This document shows, piece after piece, positions 37,090 through 46,463 of a DNA stretch of 64,000 nt. The position numbers and the translations under genes were made by a program. The notes beneath the pieces were generated by a model that had not been told where the DNA came from, did not search any database, and saw only the letters and a program-made list of their open reading frames with translations. Position 1 is the first letter of the stretch. Each line of letters starts with the position of its first letter. The DNA comes from Moritella sp. 5 (GTDB lineage: Bacteria; Pseudomonadota; Gammaproteobacteria; Enterobacterales; Moritellaceae), in assembly GCF_018219455.1 (NCBI RefSeq), contig NZ_CP056122.1, positions 744,001 to 808,000 of the forward strand. The letters are read 5' to 3'.

Positions 37090-37440
37090 TTACATCCAAT
37101 AAGACTTTGGCTTTGGCATAAAGTCGCTGGTATCAGACATATTTTTAATGTCGCCATTAGCATCTTTTTGCACTGGCTCTGCTTCTTTTTTAGGTTCTTC
37201 TAATTTCTTACCGTCGTCATAAACGATATCACTTGGATTTATTTGCTGTGAGCCTAACCCGTCAACGCTAATTGGTTGATCTTCAATGGCATCTTCAACT
37301 GTTGCAGGTGCTAACGTTTGAATCTGACTCATTGATTGGTTCATTGGTAGGTTTACTGGCTGGTTCATTGGCAGGTTAGAATGGAAGCTACAACCTTGAT
37401 TTAATAGACAAAGAAAGATGATTAATTTTAAATGTTTCAT
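37090..37440 (-). CDS. lipoprotein of unknown function (pilin operon)
   Basis: A 116-residue lipoprotein. ATG 37440 with GAGG six bases upstream gives a signal peptide MKHLKLIIFLCLLNQGC whose lipobox is NQGC, the Cys at residue 17. The mature part is polar, with a short NLPMNQ repeat at about 20-34 and acidic/lysine stretches, and ends PKPKSYWM. It sits between the small lipoprotein and the pilin. The frame upstream to 37473 is not used. Function unknown; a pilus-related role is inferred only from position. Confidence 0.72.
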   Translation of the reverse strand: MKHLKLIIFLCLLNQGCSFHSNLPMNQPVNLPMNQSMSQIQTLAPATVEDAIEDQPISVDGLGSQQINPSDIVYDDGKKLEEPKKEAEPVQKDANGDIKNMSDTSDFMPKPKSYWM

Positions 37441-37502
37441 TATTACCTCATGCACCATTGCTATAAACAGCAACGTGTTATGAATTACTGTATCCGCTAA
37501 AC

Positions 37503-37691
37503 TTATTCTACTTGGGTTTTTAGCAGTGACATTACTGCCATGAATTCTGTAATGCCAAGAAGAGGACTTTTCTCTTTTTCTTTAGATTTCCCACCTAATA
37601 TCGATGGAGCTTCAGATGATGAACCACCACCGAAACTGCTGCAACCTTGAAGTGACACGCACAGACAAATCATTAAAACTATCTTATTCAT
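37503..37691 (-). CDS. small lipoprotein (pilin operon)
   Basis: A 62-residue lipoprotein. MNKIVLMICLCVSLQGC is a lipoprotein signal with Cys at residue 17, followed by SSFGGGSSS, a short lysine/glutamate stretch and a hydrophobic tail (LLGITEFMAVMSLLKTQ). ATG 37691 has GGAG five bases upstream; an upstream in-frame GTG at 37697 overlaps that site. It is first of the three-gene minus-strand group ending in the pilin. I do not recognise a family. Confidence 0.65.
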   Translation of the reverse strand: MNKIVLMICLCVSLQGCSSFGGGSSSEAPSILGGKSKEKEKSPLLGITEFMAVMSLLKTQVE

Positions 37692-37754
37692 AACCACTCC
37701 ATTGATTTACTTACTAAAAAAACTGTTTTTTATAAGCTTTTTCTGAATTTTAGA

Positions 37755-37792
37755 TAAAGAAAAGCCCATTGAATCAAACCATTCAATGGGCT
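37755..37792 (-). terminator. terminator of ssrA
   Basis: On the minus strand AGCCCATTGAAT pairs perfectly with ATTCAATGGGCT around GGTTTG and ends in TTTTCTTT, about 35 bases after the mature tmRNA 3' end. Confidence 0.88.
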
Positions 37793-37827
37793 GCGACACT
37801 TAGGAGGGTGCCGTTCTAACTTGCGTT

Positions 37828-38186
37828 TGGTGGAGTCGGGGGGAGTTGAACCCCCGTCCGAAAAACCTACATCCGCGGTACTACATGTTTAGTCATCTCT
37901 ATTAATTTAACTTTTTATTAAGCCGAGTGACAGGCCGAACAAAAGCGTGCTCGATTGAGTTTAGCACTTTCTCTACGAGCGAAGAGTCCATGCGATCCTG
38001 ATATTTAATGACCATACAATATTAGAGACCCTCAGGCAGGGTTCTAAATGATGGCTAGCTAGCCTAAGCTGCTAGAGAGTAGTTAGAGTCGTTTGCAACT
38101 ATAACAGTGCGGCTTTTTACGAGGCCAACCGCCCCTCGACATGCACCTAGGGTTTCGTGAATCTCGTCGAATCCTAAATCGACCCC
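37828..38186 (-). ncRNA. ssrA: transfer-messenger RNA
   Basis: 359 nt, close to the 363 nt of E. coli. The 5' GGGGUCG pairs with CGACUCC before the encoded ACCA to form the acceptor stem. GGATTCGACG follows the 5' end, and the T-arm GGTTCAACTCC is intact. The tag frame at 38064-38096 encodes ANDSNYSLAA and a TAG stop, resuming at GCA. It rescues stalled ribosomes with SmpB, encoded directly upstream on the same strand. The CCA is encoded. Confidence 0.97.
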
Positions 38187-38195
38187 AGAACTAAA

Positions 38196-38223
38196 ATTCT
38201 ACGCCAATAGTGTAGAATTGCAA
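38196..38223 (-). promoter_or_regulatory. sigma-70-type promoter of ssrA, inside a dyad
   Basis: Reading the minus strand, TTGCAA, 16 bases, then TAGAAT lies 9 bases before the mature tmRNA 5' end. The same stretch holds AATTCTAC with GTAGAATT (38195-38219) followed by TTTTAG, which could form a terminator hairpin for smpB. Confidence 0.6.
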
Positions 38224-38227
38224 CACA

Positions 38228-38707
38228 TTAACGAACTTTGTGCTTCATCATTCGTTCTTTGTCTATTTTCCATTCACGATCTTTCACATCTGAACGTTTA
38301 TCGTGCTCTTTCTTACCTTTCGCAAGACCTATGTTGATTTTGACCCAAGCTTGCTTCCAGTACATTGACGTTGCAACAATAGTATAACCCTGACGGTCTA
38401 CTTTACTTGCTAGTACTTCTAATTCACGCTTGTTTAATAATAACTTACGAATACGTGTCGGGTTGCAAACTACGTGTGTCGACGCGGCGTCGAGTGGCAT
38501 GATCTGCGCTCCAGACATAAATGCTTCACCGTTTTTAATAAACACATAACTTTCGGTAATGTTTACTTTACCGGCGCGTAATGATTTAACTTCCCAACCT
38601 TGGAGTTCTAATCCTGCTTCCAAGCGATCTTCGATTTTATATTCGAAACTAGCCGTTTTATTTCTCGCGATGGTGTTTTCGCTTTTTTTTGGTTTTTTCT
38701 TAGCCAT
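38228..38707 (-). CDS. smpB: SsrA-binding protein SmpB
   Basis: A 159-residue OB-fold protein that places tmRNA in stalled ribosomes. [36 protein letters not shown] and [18 protein letters not shown] are family-specific. The C-terminal tail [20 protein letters not shown] is the part that mimics mRNA in the entry channel. ssrA follows 42 bases downstream. Confidence 0.97.
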   Translation of the reverse strand: MAKKKPKKSENTIARNKTASFEYKIEDRLEAGLELQGWEVKSLRAGKVNITESYVFIKNGEAFMSGAQIMPLDAASTHVVCNPTRIRKLLLNKRELEVLASKVDRQGYTIVATSMYWKQAWVKINIGLAKGKKEHDKRSDVKDREWKIDKERMMKHKVR

Positions 38708-38928
38708 AATTTATCTTTATGCACCCATCATTGACGGAATTTAATGTTATAAATCTTATAACAAAATCGAATTTTATCCTAGTACTAGTCTTACTTTGCA
38801 CGGAATAACAAATGAATTTTATGCAGAAAAATGCTAAAGTTGGCTACTTATTACTACTGGCAGAGAGAGATTGAGCCATTAGTAAGCGATTTAATTTTTT
38901 GATTGTTGTTTTCAATATAGGGACACGT

Positions 38929-39372
38929 ATGCCACGGATAACGCGCAGCGCACTGTTAATGTATAGCGCTGACCAAATGTTTAATTTAGTAAACGATGTT
39001 AATGCATACCCAGATTTTTTACCAGGTTGTACTGGTACACGCATTTTAGATGAACATGATAATCAAATGACAGCAGCAGTTGATGTTGCCAGAGCCGGTA
39101 TTAGCAAAACATTTACCACTAAGAATACGCTAATACCTGGGCAAGAAGTAAAAATGGATCTCGTTGATGGGCCGTTTAAAAAACTTACAGGTGGTTGGAC
39201 GTTTAAAGCGTTAGATGAAACTGCATGTAAAGTAACTCTGGATTTAGATTTTGTATTTAGCAGTAAATTAGTGGAAGTAGCGTTTGGGCGTATTTTTTCT
39301 GACTTAGTGAATAATATGGTGCAATCTTTTACAGAGCGTGCAAAAGAGGTTTATGGTGTCGACCAAAATTAA
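38929..39372 (+). CDS. ratA: RatA/Coq10-family protein (START-like)
   Basis: A 147-residue polyketide-cyclase/START-like protein. [34 protein letters not shown] and [12 protein letters not shown] are family markers. Members have been linked to ubiquinone binding and, in E. coli, to inhibition of 70S formation. ATG 38929 follows AGGGAC; the frame is open to 38899. It overlaps rnfH by 20 bases. Confidence 0.93.
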   Translation: MPRITRSALLMYSADQMFNLVNDVNAYPDFLPGCTGTRILDEHDNQMTAAVDVARAGISKTFTTKNTLIPGQEVKMDLVDGPFKKLTGGWTFKALDETACKVTLDLDFVFSSKLVEVAFGRIFSDLVNNMVQSFTERAKEVYGVDQN

Positions 39373-39682
39373 TGTAGACGTTATTTATGCATTACCGAAA
39401 GAACAAATTACCTTTACGGTAAGTTTAGATCAAGGTGCGACAGCTCAGCAAGCGATTGAAGCGTCAGGTATATTAGTCAAATATCCTGAGATTGAGCTAA
39501 ATAAAAATAAATTAGGTATCTATAGTCGCTTAATCAAACTGGATACTGTGGTTCAAGATGGTGAACGTGTTGAGATATATAGGCCGTTAACTGCCGATCC
39601 TAAAGAAATGCGTAAACGCCGTGCTGAAAAAGCCAAAGAAGATGGGCGGATTCACGAAAAAACAGGCCAAAAAATAAGATAG
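39353..39682 (+). CDS. rnfH: RnfH family protein (ubiquitin-like fold)
   Basis: A 109-residue small protein of the RnfH/UPF0125 family, always next to rat[36 protein letters not shown] and [38 protein letters not shown] are diagnostic. The start lies inside ratA with AGAGG upstream. Its function is not settled. A basic tail ends the protein. Confidence 0.94.
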   Translation: MVSTKINVDVIYALPKEQITFTVSLDQGATAQQAIEASGILVKYPEIELNKNKLGIYSRLIKLDTVVQDGERVEIYRPLTADPKEMRKRRAEKAKEDGRIHEKTGQKIR

Positions 39683-39690
39683 AGAATAAT

Positions 39691-39725
39691 AAAAATCACA
39701 ACTCAATTTAGGTTGTGATTTTTAT
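39691..39725. terminator. bidirectional terminator between rnfH and bamE
   Basis: AAAAATCACAAC and GTTGTGATTTTT form a perfect 12-bp stem around TCAATTTAG, with A/T tracts on both sides, between convergent genes. Confidence 0.92.
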
Positions 39726-39749
39726 TATCAATAATTGTTTGTTCTTAAT

Positions 39750-40106
39750 CTATTGATCAAGTGGCGTTGAAAAATTAGGGTTTAGCGGATAATCACCAAC
39801 CACTGTTTTCAGCTTCTCACTTTCAAAGGTTAATACCAGTTGCTTACTTGTTACTTCGCCACGTCCTGTTTTGAAGCGATATAAGTAATTCCACACATCA
39901 CGGTCAAATGAATCAACCAACATTGGACTACCAAGTACAAAAGTAACTTGTTCTTTCGTCATATCAACACGTAATTTGTCTACTTGATCATCTTCGACAT
40001 AATTACCTTGTGGAATATCAATTTTATAAACTAGTTTTTCAAGAATTGAACAGCCCGATAAACTGAAGATGGCCAAGCCTGCAATGAGTAAGTGTTTTAA
40101 GCGCAT
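39750..40106 (-). CDS. bamE: outer-membrane assembly lipoprotein BamE
   Basis: A 118-residue lipoprotein. The signal peptide ends LSGC at about residue 19. The mature domain has YKIDIPQGNYVEDDQVDKLRVDMTKEQVTFVLGSPMLVDSF and WNYLYRF, typical of BamE, a stabilising part of the BAM barrel-assembly complex. ATG 40106 was chosen by alignment with E. coli; the frame is open to 40130. It is downstream of recN on the same strand. Confidence 0.94.
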   Translation of the reverse strand: MRLKHLLIAGLAIFSLSGCSILEKLVYKIDIPQGNYVEDDQVDKLRVDMTKEQVTFVLGSPMLVDSFDRDVWNYLYRFKTGRGEVTSKQLVLTFESEKLKTVVGDYPLNPNFSTPLDQ

Positions 40107-40259
40107 AAGTATTTTGCTAATTAAGTCCATATAGATAGGTAAATAGTAACTCGGCTGGCGAGTGAAGTAAATCGATGTATTTAGTCGGTTTACTTAGAGG
40201 TAAGCTAATTAGAAGACAAAAGCAGGAATTAGTTCCCGCATTGTCTTTACTGTGAGGGG

Positions 40260-41921
40260 TTAAACTAACATTTCTGCAGCATTACTTAACGTCGATGTGG
40301 TGATCTTGTCTCCTCCAAGTAAACGCGCTAACTCTTCAATACGTTTTTCTTGGCTTAAGGGCTTCATGCAGGTTTCGGTAGTTTTACCATCGGTGGTTTT
40401 ACTCACAAACATTTGTTGATGACCTTTGGAGGCGACTTGCGGTAAATGAGTCACGCACATAACTTGGGTTTTATTGCCTAATTGGCGTAATAGATTGCCA
40501 ACAATAGAGGCGGTTTGCCCTGAGATTCCCACATCTACTTCATCAAAGATTAACGTTGGTGTTGATATTTTCTGCGCTGTGATTACTTGGATTGCTAAGC
40601 TTATACGTGATAACTCACCACCTGATGCCACTTTACCTAGTGCTTGTAATGGTTGCCCTGGGTTCGTTGAAACTAAGAAATTAATATTATCCAAACCTTG
40701 TGGATTTGGTGTTTTATGTTCACTGCTTTCAAGGGTTATTTCAAAACAACCATTTTCCATACTCAGTTCATGCATGCTTGCCGTGATCAGTTTGTTTAAC
40801 TGCTTTGCGTATTTTTGACGACTTGATGATAGTTTTGTTGCTTGTTGATGATACTTAGCTTCAGATTCTTGTAGCTCTAGCTTGATACTCTCAATTCGTT
40901 CATCGTCACCGGCAATATTGTCTAATTCAGATTTTAGCATTTGGTGATGTGTCGCGAGCTGATCTGCGGGTACTTGGTGTTTACGTGCGAGCTCTAAGGC
41001 CTTACCTAAACGTTCATCAAGGTATTCAAATTGTTCAGGGTCGCGGTCAAGATTATCTGTGTAACTGCGAAGTTCATTACCGGCTTCTTCGGCTAGTACA
41101 ACAGCTTCTTGCAAGGTATCTGTGATTGACTTTAATTTTGGGTCCATGTCTAGCAAGTTTTCTAAACGCTGAGTTACTATTTGCAACATGCTGCAGATGG
41201 TATTGTCTTCATTCTCATACAGTGTGTCTAAACTCGTCATACACTCTTGGACTAATTCAGTGCTGTTGGCTAAAAGTTTATGTTCAGCTTCAATCTGGCT
41301 ATATTCACCATCGGCTAAGGCAAACTCGTCAAGCTCTGATACTTGATATTGTAATAGCTGTTGTCTGGCTGCCCGTTGTTGCTGGTTTTGTATTAGTTTC
41401 TTTTCTTCATCCGCTAAATTATGCCAATCTCGGTAACTATCACGGACGCTCGTCTGTAATTTTGTATGGCTGGCATAACCATCGAGGATCGCTAATTGGA
41501 TTTCTGGTTTTAATAAAGTTTGATGTGCATGTTGTCCATGTACCTGAACCAAATATTGAGACAGTGCTTTTAGTTGTTGTAATGGGACGGGGACACCATT
41601 GATATAGCCTTTAGATCGGCCTTCTGCAGTGATAACACGGCGCAGGATACATTCATCTTCATTATTTAATTCGTGCTCGGCTAGCCATTTGTAGGCGAGG
41701 GAACTTGCTTCTACGGTAAAAATGGCGCTGATTTCAGCTTTTTTCTCGCCGGGCCTAACTGTACTGGCATCGGCACGAGAACCTAAAGCAAGACCAAGCG
41801 CATCAATGGCTATGGATTTGCCTGCACCTGTTTCACCAGTTACGGTTGTCATGCCTGACTTTAGTTCAAGTTCTAAAAATTTAACGATAGCAAAATTATG
41901 AATAGTGAGTTGCGTTAGCAT
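40260..41921 (-). CDS. recN: DNA repair protein RecN
   Basis: A 553-residue SMC-like ATPase of double-strand-break repair. Walker A GETGAGKS spans residues 29-36. A long coiled coil fills about 160-370. The C-terminal half has FLVSTNPGQPLQALGKVASGGELSRISLAIQV (signature) and TLIFDEVDVGISG (Walker B), then THLPQVA. Length equals E. coli RecN. A LexA box overlaps its promoter region. Confidence 0.97.
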   Translation of the reverse strand: MLTQLTIHNFAIVKFLELELKSGMTTVTGETGAGKSIAIDALGLALGSRADASTVRPGEKKAEISAIFTVEASSLAYKWLAEHELNNEDECILRRVITAEGRSKGYINGVPVPLQQLKALSQYLVQVHGQHAHQTLLKPEIQLAILDGYASHTKLQTSVRDSYRDWHNLADEEKKLIQNQQQRAARQQLLQYQVSELDEFALADGEYSQIEAEHKLLANSTELVQECMTSLDTLYENEDNTICSMLQIVTQRLENLLDMDPKLKSITDTLQEAVVLAEEAGNELRSYTDNLDRDPEQFEYLDERLGKALELARKHQVPADQLATHHQMLKSELDNIAGDDERIESIKLELQESEAKYHQQATKLSSSRQKYAKQLNKLITASMHELSMENGCFEITLESSEHKTPNPQGLDNINFLVSTNPGQPLQALGKVASGGELSRISLAIQVITAQKISTPTLIFDEVDVGISGQTASIVGNLLRQLGNKTQVMCVTHLPQVASKGHQQMFVSKTTDGKTTETCMKPLSQEKRIEELARLLGGDKITTSTLSNAAEMLV

Positions 41922-41946
41922 ACTGTACCCTGTTTATTTTATCAGG

Positions 41947-41962
41947 CTGGTTTTATATACAG
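41947..41962 (-). promoter_or_regulatory. LexA (SOS) box upstream of recN
   Basis: Reading the minus strand, CTGTATATAAAACCAG fits the LexA pattern CTGT-N8-ACAG with one mismatch, 25 bases before the recN start, and resembles the first E. coli recN box as I recall it. An overlapping CAGTATATATACACTG extends the dyad. Confidence 0.85.
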
Positions 41963-42096
41963 TATATATACACTGACCCATAAGTGTAAATACTTTGCTT
42001 ATAGTTGAGGGGTTTATTTTCAATTTGTGATCAAGATACAGAGAAGTGAAAGGATAGGCTTAACATGGGCTAAGCCTTTATAGCGCTGCGTTCAGA

Positions 42097-42978
42097 CTAA
42101 AATAATTTGCTTCCCCAGCCTAATTTTTCACGTAAAACATTAAAGTAATCATAGCTTTTCGGATGGATCAAATTGAGATGGTTTTTATCTCGTTTGATGA
42201 TAATTTCATCACCAGGAAGCACGCCAATGTGGACGTGGCCATCACAACTGACCATCATATTTTCTTCATTATTTGGCGAAACAACTAATTTAATCGTGCT
42301 ATTGGCGTTGATGACAATAGGGCGGCTTGACAGTGTATGAGGGAACATCGCCATTAAGGTGATTGCTTCTAGACTTGGAGATAGGATTGGACCACCGGCA
42401 GATAACGAATAAGCTGTTGAACCTGTAGGTGTTGAGACTAATAGGCCATCGGCACGTTGGCTCAGCATAAAGCTATCATCAATGTAGACTTCAAATTCAA
42501 TCATCGCGGGGATCTTACCTGGGTGTAAGATAGTTTCATTAAAGGCCAAGTTGGTGGCTTTTAACATCCCGTAGCGATAAATAGATGTGTTTAATAAAAT
42601 ACGCTTTTCCGAGATGTACTCGCCTTTAAGTACGCCCAATAAATGGTCATCAAAAGCTTCTGGATCAAGATCGGTAAGGAAACCTAAATTACCCCGGTTA
42701 ACCCCGATAACGGCAATATCAAAACGGGATAATACGCGACCAGCACCAAGCATGTTGCCGTCACCACCCACCACAATGGCAAGATCCGCTTCTTCACCTA
42801 GGTCCATCAGTGGCCGTGATGCGATATTATCCATGCATAGGTCTTGAGATACACGACTGTCAACAATAACCTTGTATTGGTGTTCGGTTAAAAAATTGTG
42901 TAGGGCAATAAGGGTTTTGGTTGTTTCTGGGTGTTTGGGTTTTCCGATTAACCCGATGGTTTTGAATTCTCTCTTCAT
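42097..42978 (-). CDS. nadK: NAD kinase
   Basis: A 293-residue cytosolic kinase that phosphorylates NAD to [16 protein letters not shown] near the N-terminus, [13 protein letters not shown] (GGDG catalytic Asp), [30 protein letters not shown] and HTLSSRPIV are all present. ATG 42978 gives the E. coli length; the frame upstream to 43032 lacks support. It is divergent from grpE. Confidence 0.96.
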   Translation of the reverse strand: MKREFKTIGLIGKPKHPETTKTLIALHNFLTEHQYKVIVDSRVSQDLCMDNIASRPLMDLGEEADLAIVVGGDGNMLGAGRVLSRFDIAVIGVNRGNLGFLTDLDPEAFDDHLLGVLKGEYISEKRILLNTSIYRYGMLKATNLAFNETILHPGKIPAMIEFEVYIDDSFMLSQRADGLLVSTPTGSTAYSLSAGGPILSPSLEAITLMAMFPHTLSSRPIVINANSTIKLVVSPNNEENMMVSCDGHVHIGVLPGDEIIIKRDKNHLNLIHPKSYDYFNVLREKLGWGSKLF

Positions 42979-43134
42979 TGCCTTGATTCCACTAAGTAAG
43001 TATGAGGTCAGTATATACTTAAGCCACTTCAAGATTCAAAGTATAAACGCGATCTAAATGTCGCTTAATTAATAATTTATAGTGTGTTATTTAGAACTAT
43101 TTTTACTGTAGGGTGTAACTAGGGATGAATTTGA

Positions 43135-43163
43135 CTTGAATCTCGTGTTAGGATCCCCATTAT
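43135..43163 (+). promoter_or_regulatory. sigma-32 heat-shock promoter of grpE
   Basis: CTTGAA at 43135, 14 bases, then CCCCATTAT at 43155-43163 matches the sigma-32 consensus closely, about 75 bases before the grpE start. Confidence 0.88.
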
Positions 43164-43238
43164 ATTTCGGTATAAACCATTAATTGTAATATAGCGTACT
43201 AATTATAGAGTATGCTGAATCGAATGTCGGAGAAAGTA

Positions 43239-43895
43239 ATGAGCAGCGAAAAGCAAAAAGTACAGGCTGAAAATAAAGTTGAAGAGCAATTAGTAACAGA
43301 AACTGAAGCACAGCCTGTAGTTGAAGATGTTACAGTTGAAGATGTTACAGTTGAAGAAGCGACTGTGGAAGTTGATGAGTCTGTAGCACGCATCGCTGCA
43401 TTAGAAGCTGAACTAGCGAAAGCAACTGCATCAGCAGCTGAATTTAAAGATACTGCATTACGTGCGAAAGCTGATGCTGATAACATTCGTCGCCGTGCTG
43501 CGATTGATGTTGATAAAGCAAAAAAATTCGCGCTAGAAAAGTTTGCTAATGAATTACTGCCTGTTATTGATAACATGGAACGTGGTTTGTTACATGTTGA
43601 TAAAGCAAATGAAGCATTACTACCATTGATTGAAGGTATTGAGCTAACAGCTAAATCACTGGAATCTGCATTAGAAAAATTTGGGGTTAAATCTGTTAAC
43701 CCTGAAGGTGAAAAATTCAACCCTGAGTTACATCAGGCAATGAGCATGATTGAAAGTGCTGATGTTGAACCAAATACAGTGATTACTGTGATGCAAAAAG
43801 GTTATGAACTAAATGGTCGTCTAATCCGACCTGCAATGGTGATGATCTCAAAAGCGGTAGCAACACCAACTCCAACAATTGATACGCAAGCTTAA
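43239..43895 (+). CDS. grpE: nucleotide exchange factor GrpE
   Basis: A 218-residue co-chaperone that releases ADP from DnaK. A variable acidic N-terminus (with a three-fold 15-bp repeat) leads to a coiled coil ([36 protein letters not shown]) and a C-terminal head ([21 protein letters not shown]...[21 protein letters not shown]). ATG 43239 has GGAG six bases upstream. A sigma-32 promoter precedes it. dnaK is not adjacent, as in E. coli. Confidence 0.96.
   Translation: MSSEKQKVQAENKVEEQLVTETEAQPVVEDVTVEDVTVEEATVEVDESVARIAALEAELAKATASAAEFKDTALRAKADADNIRRRAAIDVDKAKKFALEKFANELLPVIDNMERGLLHVDKANEALLPLIEGIELTAKSLESALEKFGVKSVNPEGEKFNPELHQAMSMIESADVEPNTVITVMQKGYELNGRLIRPAMVMISKAVATPTPTIDTQA
43320..43364 (+). 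repeat. 15-bp tandem repeat in the grpE N-terminal tail
   Basis: GTTGAAGATGTTACA occurs twice exactly (43320-43349) and a third time degenerately (43350-43364), encoding [15 protein letters not shown] in the acidic tail. The repeat is in frame. Confidence 0.9.
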
Positions 43896-43920
43896 TTGTC
43901 GATATAAATAAGAATCGAAT

Positions 43921-43950
43921 AAAAATAGAGCCATTTGGCTCTATTTTTTT
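43921..43950. terminator. bidirectional terminator between grpE and anmK
   Basis: AAAAATAGAGCC and GGCTCTATTTTT pair around ATTT with T-runs on both strands, between convergent genes. Confidence 0.93.
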
Positions 43951-43990
43951 ATCTGATTTTTATGTTCGTGAGTATGGTTATATCATGGTA

Positions 43991-45136
43991 TTAACCAGCT
44001 GGATAAAAAGCACCTAAAATAGCCAAACGGCTTGCGCCAGTTACAGCGGGCAAATTACCTGGTTGTTTATGAATATGTTGTTTTGCTAACCAAGCAAACG
44101 CAATTGCTTCAACCCAATCGGGGTCAATACCTATCTCTGTGGTCGTCATTACTGGTGTAACTGGTAATAATAGTGCCAAGTCGGCCATTAATAATGGGTT
44201 GGCCGCACCACCACCACAAATATACACCTCACCATTTATATCCCCATCATTATTGCTAAGCATTAATTTATTGACTTCATTCGCAACCGAGACTGCAGTA
44301 AAGCGAGTTAATGTTCGTTGGACATCAGCATTTGAATAAGGGACCGCTAAAATGTCTAAATAGCCTTGTAGCCAAGCTAAATTAAATAATTCTCGACCCG
44401 TACTTTTGGGGGGGATTAGCGCAAAAAATTCATGCTTTAGCAATGAAGTTAGTAAAGACTCAATAACAACCCCTGATTTTGCCCATTGGCCATCTTCATC
44501 GTAGCTTTTTAGGCTGTTATTTTTAGCAGTAAACCAGGCGTCGAGTAGGGTATTCCCCGGACCAGTATCATAGCCAATAATGGATTTATTCTGCTGCAAA
44601 CTAGGTAAATAGGTAATATTGGCTAAACCGCCAACATTAATAATGGCGCGATTGATACTCTGGTGTTGAAATACAGCCTGATGGAAAGCAGGGACTAAGG
44701 GCGCACCTTGACCACCAAGGGCCATATCTTTGCGTCTAAAGTCAGCGACGGTATCAATATTGGTCAAGGCAGCAAGAACATTAGCATCACCGATTTGTAA
44801 GGTGAAGCCATGCTCGGGGTGGTGACGTACCGTTTGACCATGAGAACCAATAGCTGTGATGTCTTTGGCTGTATACTGTGTTTTAGCCAGCAATTGCTCA
44901 CAAGCAAGCGCAAAGGTTTCTGCAAGCGGTTGCTCGATGGTGGCAAGTGTGCTTATTTCATTGTCGTTAGGACGACACAATTGATGCAGTTGAGCCGTTA
45001 ACTTCGCAGGCATAGCTTGTAAGTGCTGGGTAATAAGTTGGCACTTGCCATGCTCAAATGCGACTAAGGCAGCATCAATACCATCAATACTGGTTCCAGA
45101 CATCAGTCCGATATATAACTCACGTTTGTTTGGCAT
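43991..45136 (-). CDS. anmK: anhydro-N-acetylmuramic acid kinase
   Basis: A 381-residue sugar kinase that recycles cell-wall anhydroMurNAc to MurNAc 6-phosphate. GLMSGTSIDGIDAALV is the N-terminal ATP motif. GSHGQTVRHHP, ALTNIDTVADFRRKDMALGGQGAPLVPAFH, IINVGGLANITYLP and GYDTGPGNTLLDAW are family blocks. It follows an M23 peptidase gene after 28 bases, a cell-wall pair also seen in relatives. Confidence 0.96.
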   Translation of the reverse strand: MPNKRELYIGLMSGTSIDGIDAALVAFEHGKCQLITQHLQAMPAKLTAQLHQLCRPNDNEISTLATIEQPLAETFALACEQLLAKTQYTAKDITAIGSHGQTVRHHPEHGFTLQIGDANVLAALTNIDTVADFRRKDMALGGQGAPLVPAFHQAVFQHQSINRAIINVGGLANITYLPSLQQNKSIIGYDTGPGNTLLDAWFTAKNNSLKSYDEDGQWAKSGVVIESLLTSLLKHEFFALIPPKSTGRELFNLAWLQGYLDILAVPYSNADVQRTLTRFTAVSVANEVNKLMLSNNDGDINGEVYICGGGAANPLLMADLALLLPVTPVMTTTEIGIDPDWVEAIAFAWLAKQHIHKQPGNLPAVTGASRLAILGAFYPAG

Positions 45137-45164
45137 TGTCGCTCCTTAAATCAGCCGTTCATCT

Positions 45165-46463
45165 TTATCGTGCGATTAAACTGTATAATTTCGCATTATT
45201 TTCCAATTGCTCTATGATGCCTTTCGCTTCGGAAACAAACTTGGCCTTTTCACTACCGCGTAATGACTCTGCTTTTGGTAGTGACACTGTTTTTGGATTT
45301 TTGTGCTTACCATTGACTAAGAATTCATAATGTAAATGGGGGCCCGTTACGCGACCCGTCGCACCAACCGTGCCAATTTTTTGATTCTGTTTAACCCGCT
45401 GTCCTTGTTTGACACTGCGCTTATTCATGTGCAGATATTTAGTGACAATATTAGCGTTATGTTTAATAAAGACGTAATTACCGTTAAAGCGGTTATAAGC
45501 AGATGCGATAACTTTACCGTCACCCGCAGATACAATCGGGGTACCTGTTCTAGCTGCGTAATCAATACCATTATGCGCACGTACTCTGCCTGTTACTGGA
45601 TGACGGCGATTACGGTTAAAACTAGAACTGATATATTTAAAGTTTACCGGAGCGCGCAAGAAGGCTTTACGCATAGAGCGTCCTGACGGGGTATAGTAGC
45701 TGCCATCTTTATGGCGTACCGCTTGAAATTTATCTCCTTGGTTGATGAACTCTGCGGCAAGGATATTACCTGTAGAAACAAAATCACCATCAATATATTG
45801 TTCTTCATAAATCACGGCAAAACTGTCGCCCGCTCGAATATCGAGGGCGAAATCGATATCCCAACCAAATATTGTGGCTAAGTTCATGATTTGTTTTGCA
45901 GGCATCTTACCTTTAACTCCTGCATTCCAGAAGTTACTGGTGATCACTGCACGCGTGAATGTTTCTCTTACCTCTATTTTATTTTTAAGGGTGTTAGTTG
46001 TGTAACCATCAGCTGTTTTATTAATGTGTAACGATTCGGTGGCGCTGTAAGGGTAAATAAGCTCAACAAATTGGCCATCGTTATTCGTTGTGATGGTTAG
46101 TTTTTGTCCTGGATAGATACTGCGTAAGCGTTTAGCCGATGACAATTTGTCTATTTCATAGATGGTTTTTGTCGATAAATGGCTACGTTGACCAATTAAC
46201 GATAGGTTATCACCCGCGCGAACAATAATTTCCTCACTGGTTAATCGTGATTTAACCGGTTTATTTTCTGCCGAGGTGATGCGAGGTAATTTTAAACTGT
46301 AACGATCACCAACTTGGTATATATAAAAAGAGTCTGCATCTGATGATAGTGGAGCGCTGGTGGAGACTGGGAGTAACAGCAGTGTAATGATCAAACCAAA
46401 GATAATCAGAATGAAGGTTCGGTGCTGTTTTGGTAATTGCTTAAAACGGTTACCGAATGACAT
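45165..46463 (-). CDS. M23 family murein endopeptidase (MepM-like)
   Basis: A 432-residue inner-membrane-anchored peptidase. One membrane helix spans about residues 16-37, a LysM/OapA-like region lies at about 60-130, and a C-terminal LytM domain has HNGIDYAARTGTPIVSAGDGKV (zinc His/Asp) and GPHLHYEF (HxH). Such enzymes cut peptidoglycan crosslinks for growth. The ATG at 46463 is preferred over 46475 by length. It is upstream of anmK and divergent from tyrS. Confidence 0.92.
   Translation of the reverse strand: MSFGNRFKQLPKQHRTFILIIFGLIITLLLLPVSTSAPLSSDADSFYIYQVGDRYSLKLPRITSAENKPVKSRLTSEEIIVRAGDNLSLIGQRSHLSTKTIYEIDKLSSAKRLRSIYPGQKLTITTNNDGQFVELIYPYSATESLHINKTADGYTTNTLKNKIEVRETFTRAVITSNFWNAGVKGKMPAKQIMNLATIFGWDIDFALDIRAGDSFAVIYEEQYIDGDFVSTGNILAAEFINQGDKFQAVRHKDGSYYTPSGRSMRKAFLRAPVNFKYISSSFNRNRRHPVTGRVRAHNGIDYAARTGTPIVSAGDGKVIASAYNRFNGNYVFIKHNANIVTKYLHMNKRSVKQGQRVKQNQKIGTVGATGRVTGPHLHYEFLVNGKHKNPKTVSLPKAESLRGSEKAKFVSEAKGIIEQLENNAKLYSLIAR

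Noticed and set aside
37828-37860. Prophage or integrative island inserted at the ssrA 3' end
   Set aside because: No integrase gene and no second copy of the ssrA 3' end found in the window.
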